Assembly (NCBI RefSeq): GCF_020091585.1
Contig: NZ_CP083582.1
Location: 4,412,536 to 4,476,535 of the forward strand
Source of the DNA: Kovacikia minuta CCNUW1
GTDB taxonomy: Bacteria; Cyanobacteriota; Cyanobacteriia; Leptolyngbyales; Leptolyngbyaceae
Direction of reading: 5' to 3'
DNA length: 64,000 bases
Shown: in pieces, positions 33,418 to 41,192 of the stretch
Position numbering within the stretch: the first letter of the stretch is position 1
Layout: every line of letters starts with the position of its first letter
Translations under genes and position numbers: made by a program
Notes under the pieces: model-generated
The model's database searches: none
What the model saw: only the letters and a program-made list of their open reading frames with translations
Told to the model about the DNA's origin: nothing

Positions 33418-34779
33418 ATGCCTGGAAAACTGATTGAAACTTATCAAGTCAGAGTGTACATGAATGCCCGAGAACTCGGTTTAACTCAAGCCGAAGCGGC
33501 TTATGTTGCCCAATTTTCAGAACGCAGTGGACAACGCATTGAATCTGGGGACTACCAACCAAACCGGGGAAAGGTGCGAGCGTGGCGAACGAGTGCCGAC
33601 CCGTTAGCGGAGGTGTGGGAAAGTGAACTAGAGCCAATGCTGCGAGCGCAACCAAAGCTCAAACCGATGACACTGTTCGAATATCTGCAAACAAAATACC
33701 CTGGCAAGTACCCGCAGGTGCTGCGAACCCTACAGCGACGAGTGGCAACATGGAAAGCGCTGCATGGGTCAGCCCCAGAAGTGATGTTTGAGTTGCGGCA
33801 TGAACCAGGGAGGCTGGGATTTTCCGACTTCACCGAGTTAAAGGGGATTGAGATCACCCTCAATGGTCAGCCGTTTGAGCATTTAATCTATCACTATCGT
33901 CTGGGATACAGTGGCTGGCAATATGCCCAAATTATCCAAGGTGGGGAGAGTTTCATTGCGCTCTCCGAAGGCTTACAAAATGCTCTGTTTGCCTGTGGAG
34001 GTGCGCCAAAGCAGCACCGTACCGATAGTTTGAGTGCCGCCTATCGAAACCTGGGGGGTGTTCGGAACAAACCCTTAACGCGGTTGTATGACGATCTGTG
34101 CCACCACTATCGGATGCAACCGACGCGAAACAACACCAGCATTGCCCATGAGAATGGGTCGATTGAGTCTCCCCATGGACACTTGAAGAATCGCATTGAG
34201 CAAGCCTTGCTGCTGCGCGGGAGTTATGAGTTCAGCAGCATTGCCGAGTATCAAGCCTTGATTAACCAGGCGGTCGATAGACTTAACGCCCAGCACACCG
34301 AGAAGATTGAGGCTGAAAAAGCCTATTTGCAACCCTTGCCCCAAGGACGGGTCGCCGATTACGAAATCCTCACCGCCCGTGTGAGTTGCCACAGCACGAT
34401 TGATGTGCGCTGTGTGTTGTATACCGTGCCTGCCCGACTGATTGGACGGCAACTTGAACTCCATCTATATCATGACCGGATTGTCGAGTATTTACATCGC
34501 CAGCAGGTGGTGGAGTTGCCTCGCATTCGAACCAGTGGCACAGGCAAACGACGTGCTCGGTGTATCAACTACCGACATGTGGCTGAAGGACTCAGGCGCA
34601 AGCCCCGAGCATTCTTGTACTGCACCTGGCAACAGGACTTACTGCCCAATGAGCAATGGCAACACCTGTGGCAACAGATGAAAACGCAGTTTGACCTCGA
34701 TACCGCCGCTGTCCTGATGGTTGAAAGCTTGTATATTGCGGCTGCCGATGACAAAGAATCTCAGGTTGCCGAATACTGA
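33418..34779 (+). CDS. istA: IS21 family transposase IstA (in-frame stop before the usual end)
   Basis: A 453-residue DDE transposase. It has an N-terminal helix-turn-helix (L-T-Q-A-E-A-A-Y-V-A-Q-F-S-E-R), then the integrase core with F-S-D-F-T-E-L as the first Asp, an H-R-T-D-S-L-S-A-A-Y segment as the second Asp, and the Glu in H-E-N-G-S-I-E-S-P-H-G-H-L-K. A Mu-C-like beta-barrel follows. After the TGA at 34777-34779 the same frame stays open (H-H-H-L-Q-T-N-T-L-T-L-S-A-L-Q-Q-H-F) with wording typical of the IstA C-terminus, so the TGA looks like a nonsense mutation that removes the last 50 or so residues. Confidence 0.88.
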   Translation: MPGKLIETYQVRVYMNARELGLTQAEAAYVAQFSERSGQRIESGDYQPNRGKVRAWRTSADPLAEVWESELEPMLRAQPKLKPMTLFEYLQTKYPGKYPQVLRTLQRRVATWKALHGSAPEVMFELRHEPGRLGFSDFTELKGIEITLNGQPFEHLIYHYRLGYSGWQYAQIIQGGESFIALSEGLQNALFACGGAPKQHRTDSLSAAYRNLGGVRNKPLTRLYDDLCHHYRMQPTRNNTSIAHENGSIESPHGHLKNRIEQALLLRGSYEFSSIAEYQALINQAVDRLNAQHTEKIEAEKAYLQPLPQGRVADYEILTARVSCHSTIDVRCVLYTVPARLIGRQLELHLYHDRIVEYLHRQQVVELPRIRTSGTGKRRARCINYRHVAEGLRRKPRAFLYCTWQQDLLPNEQWQHLWQQMKTQFDLDTAAVLMVESLYIAAADDKESQVAEY

Positions 34780-34894
34780 CATCACCATCTGCAAACCAAT
34801 ACTCTGACGCTTTCAGCCTTGCAGCAACACTTTGGATTGCTCAAACCCATCCACCTGCCTCCCCTGCATCCTCCCCAACCGGATCTCGCCTCCT

Positions 34895-35704
34895 ATGACC
34901 AACTCCTGTCCCCCACCGCCCCAACCCAGCCCTTACCAAAGCCTAAGTCTACACCTCAAGCAATTGCACCTCTCCCACATGCTGGTTCATTGGGAAACCC
35001 TCGAGGCTCAGGCGATGCAGGAGAGTTGGTCCTACGCGCAGTTCTTGCTGGCTCTTTGCGAATTGGAGGCTCAGCGTCGCTGGAGTGCTCGCCTGCAAAG
35101 AGCCTTAAGCCAAGCCCAACTGCCAAACGCAAAAACCCTTTCCAACTTTGACTTTTCCTGGTGTCCAAAATTCAATCCTGCCCCCTTAATGCAACTGGCA
35201 GACGATTCTACCTGGCTCACACGGGCGGAGAATCTGTTGCTCTTTGGCAGCAGTGGCGTGGGAAAAACGCATTTGGCTGCAGGTGTAGCTCGTCGCATGG
35301 TGGAGTTTGGTAAACGCGTCAAGTTCTGCTCCGCCATCGCCCTGGTGCAACATCTGCAGCACTCAAAACTGCAATTGCAACTGCAATCCACCCTCAAAAA
35401 GCTCGACCGCTTTGACTTGCTAGTACTCGATGACCTGGGCTATGTCAAAAAGTCAGAAGCCGAAACCTCCGTTCTATTTGAACTCATTGCCCATCGGTAT
35501 GAGCGTAAGAGCTTACTGATTACGGCTAATCAACCCTTCAGTCAGTGGGATGCCATCTTTTCCGATTCCATGATGACCGTTGCAGCCGTAGACCGATTAG
35601 TTCATCATGCCCTCATTGTCGAGATTCAAGCCGATAGTTATCGTAAGCAAGCAGCGGTGGCCAAGTCAGTAGATTCCAACAAACCAGCAGCAAATCCTCA
35701 ATAA
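34895..35704 (+). CDS. istB: IS21 family helper ATPase IstB
   Basis: A 269-residue DnaC/IstB-type AAA+ ATPase that directs IstA to target DNA. Walker A is F-G-S-S-G-V-G-K-T-H, Walker B is L-L-V-L-D-D-L-G-Y, and sensor I is L-L-I-T-A-N-Q-P-F-S-Q-W. The ATG at 34895 (M-T-N-S-C-P-P-P-P-Q-P) is preferred; the frame extends to 34832, where it overlaps the presumed IstA C-terminus. The ATP-binding motifs are intact. Confidence 0.88.
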   Translation: MTNSCPPPPQPSPYQSLSLHLKQLHLSHMLVHWETLEAQAMQESWSYAQFLLALCELEAQRRWSARLQRALSQAQLPNAKTLSNFDFSWCPKFNPAPLMQLADDSTWLTRAENLLLFGSSGVGKTHLAAGVARRMVEFGKRVKFCSAIALVQHLQHSKLQLQLQSTLKKLDRFDLLVLDDLGYVKKSEAETSVLFELIAHRYERKSLLITANQPFSQWDAIFSDSMMTVAAVDRLVHHALIVEIQADSYRKQAAVAKSVDSNKPAANPQ

Positions 35705-35716
35705 CCTTTGCCGATC

Positions 35717-35835
35717 CTAGTTGTCGTTGCGATCTTAGTTGTCACTTTGATCCGACTTGTCATTTCGATCTGGCTTGTCATTTCGATCTGGCTTGTCATT
35801 TCGTTCTTGACTGTCACTTCGATCTCAAGTGTCGT
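35717..35835. repeat. array of about seven TTGTCATTTCGATCTGG-like units
   Basis: Units of 18-20 bases, each carrying TGTCA or TGTCG followed by a TTCGATC-like tail, follow each other between istB and the right end of the element. Two units in the middle (CTTGTCATTTCGATCTGG) are identical. The TGTCA core is the same as the terminal base sequence of the element, so these may be transposase-binding sites. There is no coding function. Confidence 0.8.
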
Positions 35836-36005
35836 TCTGCGTCAATGAATCCTTACTCGTTTATCCCTACATCAAGTATTGAATCTAGAAATGATTGAAT
35901 CATGGCTTTTATTTCTGTGTATTTATGATGCTAAATGGGGTCTTTGCGATCCTATAAATCCGCCAAGTAGCTGTCATTTCTCAAAAAGGTAGTTGACATT
36001 TGACA

Positions 36006-37415
36006 GGGCAGGGCATCGCGCAGGTATTTGGCGAAACCATAGGCGGTGTATGCTCCTTCTTCCCCCGTGTCTTTGTCTTTGGTTTTGACGACTCGTGCCG
36101 ACAGCCCGTATTGAGAACGGTGCGCCTCGTCGGCAATGAAGACAATGTTGCGGCGTGGGGAGATGACTTCGTAGGCACCACCGGGTTTGTCTGGCGCAAA
36201 TTTCTGAATGGTGGTAAAGACGACGCCACCGGAAGCGACGTTGAGTTTGTCTTTGAGGTCAGCCCGGTCTGCTGCCTGGACGGGTTGCTGGCGCAGCAGT
36301 GCATGGCATTTGGAGAAGGTGGTGAAAAGTTGTTCGTCGAGGTCGTTGCGATCGGTGAGGACAACCAGGGTGGGGTTTGCCATTGCCGGATGCTGAATGA
36401 TTTTTCCGGCGTAGAATGCCATCGACAGGCTCTTGCCTGACCCCTGGGTATGCCAGATGATGCCAACCTTCTTATCGCCTTCTGGAGCGGTGGCTTTGAC
36501 GGTTTCGGCAACGGCTTTGTTGACGGCATGATATTGGTGGTAACCTGCCATCTTTTTGGTGATGCGATCGCCATCTACCTCAAAAACAGTGAAGAAGCGG
36601 ATCAGGTCGAGGAAGTGCGATCGCTCAAACACATCACTGATCAGGACTTCCAGTTCTGGCGCATTGGGTGAAACGCTGGCGGCATAAATCCCGCCTGGTT
36701 CAGCGGCTTTGGGTTGGGTGCGATTGGGGAAGGGGAGAACGTCTGCTGTGGGACGGGGTGGGATGCGCCAGGGCATGAAGCGATCGCGATCGGCGGTGAG
36801 AGAACCGAGACGGGCTTCTCGACCATCAGAGATGAGCAGAATTTCGTTATAGGTGAAGAGGCTGGGAATGTCTCGCTTGTAGGTCTGGAGTTGGTTAAAG
36901 GCTCCTTCGATATCAGCGGTTTCGCTGGCGGCGTTTTTGAGTTCGATGACGCCGAGGGGCAGTCCGTTGATGAAGACAACGACATCAGGAATGCGCTTTT
37001 TTCGATTCTCGATGACGGTGAACTGGTTGACGACGAGCCAATCGTTTTGGTCGGGGTTGTTCCAGTCGATCAGCCATACCTGGTCGTGTTGAGTGCGTCC
37101 ATCTGCGCCAGGGTAGGAAACGGGAACGCCTTCGGTCAAGAGTCGATGGAAGCGTTGGTTGTTGTCGTAGAGGTTTTGAGTTTCGGGGCGGAGGACTTGC
37201 TGAATTGCGGATTGGATTTCGTCGGGCGGGACTTGAGGGTTGAGCCGAGTCAGGGCAGAGCGGAGGCGATCGCCCAGCACGACATCGGCATAGTTGCTAC
37301 GTTCTGCTCCAGATTCACCAGGGGCAATATCAGGACCACCGAAAACGGTATAGCCTAACTGCTCAAAGTAATAGAGGGCAGCTTCTTCAACATCTGATTC
37401 GGTAAACTTGCTCAT
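36006..37415 (-). pseudogene. hsdR: type I restriction subunit HsdR, 5' part (split by IS21-like element)
   Basis: This N-terminal part starts at the ATG at 37415 (M-S-K-F-T-E-S-D-V-E-E-A). It has the PD-(D/E)XK nuclease domain with P-D-V-V-V-F-I-N-G-L-P-L-G-V-I-E-L-K-N, the Walker A helicase motif H-T-Q-G-S-G-K-S-L-S-M, motif Ia V-V-L-T-D-R-N-D-L-D, and the DEAH box F-I-A-D-E-A-H-R-S. It ends at K-Y-L-R-D-A-L-P, where the IS21-like element begins; 18 element-encoded residues follow before a stop at 35952. HsdR is the motor and nuclease subunit of type I restriction enzymes. Without the 3' part it cannot be functional. Confidence 0.92.
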
Positions 37416-37506
37416 GTGCCGTCCTGGTGCTTCTATTCCTTTCTACAAGGATTCCCATATCTTCCAGTACGGTTCTAAGCGATCACTCGTGTAAACGTCA
37501 GTAAAG

Positions 37507-38119
37507 CTAAGATGTCATTTCAATTAAGCCTTGACGAAATGATTGGAAGCTGGGAGAACGATTGACTTCTGGATTCATAAATTGAGCGATTTCGCGGGCA
37601 GCTTTGACTTTATCTAACCCACCTTTAAATTAGACCTGCCCGTTGGAGTTCTCGCGGCAAGGCTTCCCAGGTGCCACCCTGAATGGCATCAGGATCTCGA
37701 TATCTCACTTTTTGAGCGAGGCTAGAGGAAATTCCAGTATAGGCTTGGCAAATCGCCTCGACATCACCAAAGAACCAGGCTTCAAGTTCCTCAATCATGA
37801 TGCGATTGAGAACTTGAAATTCTCGTCCTTGACTACAGGCAGTTTTGGTAATGAACCCTGCCTGTCGGCTCCTTTCTTCCAGCTTACTTTTTAAGTCTTG
37901 GCAGTTCTCATTATCGCAATCAACAAGAACAACGATTCGCCAATCTTGAGGAAGCCATCCTCGATAGGCTCTGAGACGATCAGGTAATTTGGATAGTAGG
38001 TCTTGTTTCCCCCTGAAAGAACGGATTTCGTACTCAGTACCTGATGGCAGAAGGGTTGGCAACAATAATGTGCAGGCTTCTTGGGTGGAGAGATCTTCCA
38101 CCAGAAATTCGATGTGCAT
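37507..38119 (-). CDS. DUF4276 family TOPRIM-like protein, C-terminal frameshift
   Basis: The main frame (38119 to 37625) encodes 164 residues of a DUF4276-type protein. TOPRIM-fold hallmarks are visible: the first Glu is E8 in F-L-V-E-D-L-S, and the D-x-D is D67-C-D69 in V-V-L-V-D-C-D-N. Y-R-D-P-D-A-I-Q-G-G-T near the end is also typical. The family's usual last part (K-A-A-R-E-I-A-Q-F-M, N-R-S-P-S-F-Q-S-F) is found downstream in another frame, ending at TAG 37507-37509. The whole is 613 bases, one more than a multiple of three, which implies a one-base insertion near 37625-37635. It lies 11 bases behind the AAA ATPase gene, its probable partner in a two-gene defence module. Confidence 0.82.
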
Positions 38120-38130
38120 AAAGTTTTTCC

Positions 38131-39348
38131 CTAAACCACCCGTTGAGTAGAACCACCTGCATTAGTGAGCGGGTCACCCACTTCAAAATAGTTTTCTGTC
38201 CAAAGGTTGCCCAGCAATGCACCTTGTTCAATAAATTCTTTAATGCCTCGCATATCAGCCGTGCGTTTTGCCTTGGTATAACCGTTCTCGTCGCGATAGA
38301 GTACCCAAACTTCTTCGGGTCTGAGGGCATCAACAAAGAATGGTGAGTGTGTGGTGACCATTAGCTGGCTGTTTGTGGTTGCTTCCCGACATTCACCCGC
38401 CAGTTCTGGAAGTAAGCGTGGATGAAGTTGATTTTCTGGCTCTTCAATGCCAATTAGTTCTGGTGGGTCGGGGTCATAGAGCACCGTAAGATAGGCAAGC
38501 ATTTTGAGTGTGCCATCAGAGGCAAATTTAGCTAGGACGGGTTGCTCAAATGGAGCATCTTTCACTTGCAACAGCAAGCGTCCATCGGGCATCATGTCGG
38601 CATCGACACGTTCTAGTCTGGGAATCCGATTGGAAAGAGTGCGGAGAATTTGGTCTAACCGATCGGGGTATTGTTCCTTGAGATATTGAATGACATTTGG
38701 CAGATTATCACCAGTAGCGGAAAGCCGTTCTTGGGGACCTGCTTCGGGTGTACCACGGGTGGTATCTGCGGTGAGGTAGGAGAGATACCAGCCTGTGATG
38801 AATTGCCGTAGGGCACTGACACGGGGGTGTCTGGCAAATTGTCCTAGGGTATTAACAGCCAGCATTTCGGGGGAACTAAGTTGTTCAGACACTCGCTCGT
38901 CTTGCTCATCCGGAATTTCACCTGTGATTACCTGACCGGAGCCATCCTTAAAATTCAGAAATCTAAAGGGTTGTCCTGTTTGCCCTCTGCGCCATTGCAG
39001 CCACTCTTCAGTAATGTAGGGACCTTTGGCATTTTCAGCAATGGCAAGATGATAGGTGATGATGGGTGATTTTGGACGTTCCCGATATTTCAGTTCAATG
39101 ATGATGGGTTCTTCCACGCCACGGGTGCGAAGTTCACGAAACCGTCCGCGTTTGTCCCAAGCACGGCGTAAGCCAAACTGGAAACATTCTGAAAGAAAAG
39201 CAAAAACATCGAAGATAGTCGATTTACCGCTACCATTTGGTCCTAAAAATACGGTTAGTGGCGTAATGTCTTTGAGTTCCAGGTCACGTAAAGCACGGTA
39301 GTTCTGGACACGCAGATATTCGATGCGAGGAACAGAATGTCTAGCCAT
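38131..39348 (-). CDS. AAA family (AAA_21/OLD-like) ATPase
   Basis: A 405-residue SMC/ABC-like ATPase of the type found in OLD, RloA and PARIS-like defence proteins. It starts with a domain in which [13 protein letters not shown] precedes Walker A (G-P-N-G-S-G-K-S at 36-43). Walker B is [13 protein letters not shown] near residue 310, followed by the H-loop T-T-H-S-P-F-F-V-D. It has no own nuclease domain; the nuclease-like TOPRIM domain is in the next gene. Such ATPases often sense an invader and release or activate a partner toxin; this role is inference. The pair lies between hsdS cargo genes and hsdR on the same strand, and both genes look expressed from one transcript. Confidence 0.9.
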   Translation of the reverse strand: MARHSVPRIEYLRVQNYRALRDLELKDITPLTVFLGPNGSGKSTIFDVFAFLSECFQFGLRRAWDKRGRFRELRTRGVEEPIIIELKYRERPKSPIITYHLAIAENAKGPYITEEWLQWRRGQTGQPFRFLNFKDGSGQVITGEIPDEQDERVSEQLSSPEMLAVNTLGQFARHPRVSALRQFITGWYLSYLTADTTRGTPEAGPQERLSATGDNLPNVIQYLKEQYPDRLDQILRTLSNRIPRLERVDADMMPDGRLLLQVKDAPFEQPVLAKFASDGTLKMLAYLTVLYDPDPPELIGIEEPENQLHPRLLPELAGECREATTNSQLMVTTHSPFFVDALRPEEVWVLYRDENGYTKAKRTADMRGIKEFIEQGALLGNLWTENYFEVGDPLTNAGGSTQRVV

Positions 39349-39351
39349 AAC

Positions 39352-39453
39352 TTACCCTGTGACTACTGATAGCTTTTGTTCTACAACTTTTTCGGCAACC
39401 TGGACGCGGATCTCGCCGGAGAGCAGTTTTGGCAGTAGGGGATCACGACTCAT
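39352..39453 (-). pseudogene. remnant of an hsdS 3' end
   Basis: A 33-codon frame (ATG 39453, TAA 39352-39354) reads R-D-P-L-L-P-K-L-L-S-G-E-I-R-V-Q-V-A-E-K-V-V-E. It closely matches the end of the HsdS encoded at 40180 (R-D-V-L-L-P-K-L-L-S-G-E-I-R-L-Q-D-A-E-A-V-V-E). It is therefore a scar of a second hsdS gene whose body has been lost or replaced by the genes between 39443 and 40180. It stops only 3 bases before the ATPase start codon. Confidence 0.78.
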
Positions 39454-39661
39454 TTTTGGCAGCCTCGAATGCCTGAATTTTTTTGTAGAGGCTATCAACG
39501 GTTTCCCCAGCAAAAAGTTGATCTTTTGTATTTAGATAATCGCCTTTGCCCAGTTTGCAGGCAGCCACAAAACGGGCGACATTCCAGGGTTCCATGTGAG
39601 CCAGCAGAATCAGCAAGGCTTCGTGCATGACCTGTTGGTCTGTGGGTATTTCAAGCTTCAT
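39443..39661 (-). CDS. small hypothetical protein, 72 residues
   Basis: A mostly helical 72-residue protein (M-K-L-E-I-P-T-D-Q-Q-V-M-H-E-A-L-L-I-L-L). I do not recognise a family. It overlaps the hsdS scar by 11 bases and lies 10 bases behind the DUF2442 gene, so it belongs to the same cargo operon. Size and position would suit an antitoxin or accessory protein, but nothing in the sequence proves that. Confidence 0.6.
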   Translation of the reverse strand: MKLEIPTDQQVMHEALLILLAHMEPWNVARFVAACKLGKGDYLNTKDQLFAGETVDSLYKKIQAFEAAKNES

Positions 39662-39671
39662 TTACCGGACA

Positions 39672-39932
39672 TCATGACACGGTGGACTGGACTGGTTGAG
39701 CTTGGGCAAGGCGGATCAAGCCATTAATGGAAAGGTCTTCGTCAAGCATAGTCCAGTGAATGCCATAGCCGGAGGGGGAAACTTGATAGTGGTTGCGATC
39801 GCTGTCAGAGGCTTGGGCAAGGCGACTAGAGGCTTGGTCTATGGGCAAACGATAAGTCTGATGATCCACGGTTAAAATCATCCATTGCCCTTCAAAAGTC
39901 AGGTTTTGAACCTCATGTTGCTTGTTCATCAT
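39672..39932 (-). CDS. DUF2442 domain protein
   Basis: An 86-residue protein with the DUF2442 pattern: L-T-F-E-G-Q-W-M-I-L-T-V-D-H-Q-T-Y-R-L-P at the N-terminus and G-Y-G-I-H-W-T-M-L-D-E-D-L-S-I-N-G-L-I near the C-terminus. DUF2442 proteins are regularly encoded beside DUF4160 proteins, as here. The pair behaves like a toxin-antitoxin-type unit in distribution; activity has not been shown to my knowledge. The start codon touches the stop of the DUF4160 gene. Confidence 0.85.
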   Translation of the reverse strand: MMNKQHEVQNLTFEGQWMILTVDHQTYRLPIDQASSRLAQASDSDRNHYQVSPSGYGIHWTMLDEDLSINGLIRLAQAQPVQSTVS

Positions 39933-40180
39933 TAACCTCCAAAGTGGGTGTTCCAGGCTTCGACAATTTCGTCGAAATGTTGCAAGATAATTTTGCGAAC
40001 TTCGCGTGTATCTCGTCGGGATAGATTATAAGAATAAGCTTCGCGAATGTCATATAGATCGACATCGAGCCAGTATTTACAGTCTGACTCTCCTTTTTGA
40101 GCGTGAATGTGGATGGGTTCGCTGCCTTCGTTGGAATAAAAATGGAATCGCCACCCCTTTAAGTAGAGAACAGTTGGCAT
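39932..40180 (-). CDS. DUF4160 domain protein
   Basis: An 82-residue protein of the DUF4160 family. Its signature is F-H-F-Y-S-N-E-G-S-E-P-I-H-I-H-A-Q-K-G near residue 13, with later K-Y-W-L-D and the end I-V-E-A-W-N-T-H-F. Its start overlaps the hsdS stop by one base and its stop overlaps the DUF2442 start, so the three genes are translationally coupled. It is probably one half of a two-gene accessory unit carried by the RM operon. Confidence 0.87.
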   Translation of the reverse strand: MPTVLYLKGWRFHFYSNEGSEPIHIHAQKGESDCKYWLDVDLYDIREAYSYNLSRRDTREVRKIILQHFDEIVEAWNTHFGG

Positions 40181-41192
40181 TACGTCACTGCCTCCACAAC
40201 CGCTTCGGCATCTTGGAGGCGGATCTCACCGGAGAGGAGTTTTGGCAGGAGGACATCACGGATTGAGGTAAGAGTTAATATTTGGTGCTCTTGGTTTTCT
40301 ATACGTTGATCTAGGAGAAATGCTAATTGCTCAAATGCACTAATGATTACTGTTGGAGGAATAATGCAAGGAATAGAAAGAAAGCCTTTTTTATTCATTG
40401 AGCCAAATACAGTTCCCTCTGCTTCAAAACGGGCAAAGTGTTCATTAAGTCCGTGCATTGTGTAGTAGGTATAGGATCGGCTACCCTGTTTGTGTCTAGC
40501 AGCAGCAACTCCCCGACCAATACAGCACCTCTCATTTGCCATATTGATACTTCCAACCGGGGCACGAACACTAATTAAAGTATCTCCCGAATCTGCAAAG
40601 CGTGACGGAGCATTGCAATAAACTCGAATTGACGGATAGCGAAAACCAAAATCTGTACACCCTTGATAAAAAGGCAATCCATCAGCTTCTTGGTTGTAGG
40701 TTGAGCCTGGAGGCGACTGCCCCATTGTGATTTTAAACTCATCCTCCATCATTCCAACCTTCCACCCCTTCGGGATCTGCCCGATCGCTCCTCCATCCTC
40801 AAACTCAGCCGGAAACAGAGCCGCCGTTTCAGCATCCATGCCTGCGGGTTGTCGTCCATCCAGCTTGGCGCGGACGGGGTCGAAGTCGATAAACCAGGAT
40901 TTGAAGAGGGCACGGGCGATGCTTTCCAGCGTGTGGTTTATCTGCTGGTTGAGTTCGATTTTGTCGTCGAGGGTGCCGAGAATGTGGGCGATCGCCTTCT
41001 GCTCATCAAGCGGTGGTAACAGTAGTGGGGTTTGTTTCAGAATTGTTAGATTAATGTGTGGAACTCCAGTTGAAATAACATTTCTTTGGATGTAATCCAA
41101 AATCTGAGGAGATTTGAAACAGTAGTAAATGAAGAGTGGATCGGCTTTACTTCTATCACAAGTCAGTTTCATTTGACTTTGTGATATTACAA
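40180..41192 (-). pseudogene. hsdS: type I specificity subunit HsdS, 3' part (split by IS4-like element)
   Basis: This is the C-terminal three quarters of HsdS. It contains the end of the first target-recognition domain (V-I-S-T-G-V-P-H-I-N-L-T-I-L-K), the conserved helical spacer (P-L-D-E-Q-K-A-I-A-H-I-L-G-T-L-D-D-K-I-E-L-N-Q-Q-I-N-H-T-L-E-S-I-A), the second recognition domain from I-P-K-G-W-K-V-G, and the final helical repeat with R-D-V-L-L-P-K-L-L-S-G-E-I. HsdS sets the DNA sequence recognised by the RM enzyme. Joining to 42625-42937 after removing the element and one 11-bp duplication restores 441 residues in frame. Confidence 0.88.

Larger units (their letters stand above)
33270..36005 (+). 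mobile_element. IS21 family insertion sequence in hsdR
   Basis: A 2736-bp element with istA and istB on the + strand, opposite to hsdR. The ends are imperfect inverted repeats beginning TATCAGATGACA (left) and TGTCAAATGTCA (right, complement). A second shared block, TGACAGCTAC-T/A-T/G-GCGGATTTA, lies about 36 bases inside each end; multiple terminal repeats are a known trait of IS21. The 6-bp duplication GGGCAG proves transposition into an intact hsdR. Confidence 0.9.

Noticed and set aside
36714-37358. 214-codon + strand frame antisense to hsdR
   Set aside because: Shadow of the HsdR nuclease domain, with no homology-like features.
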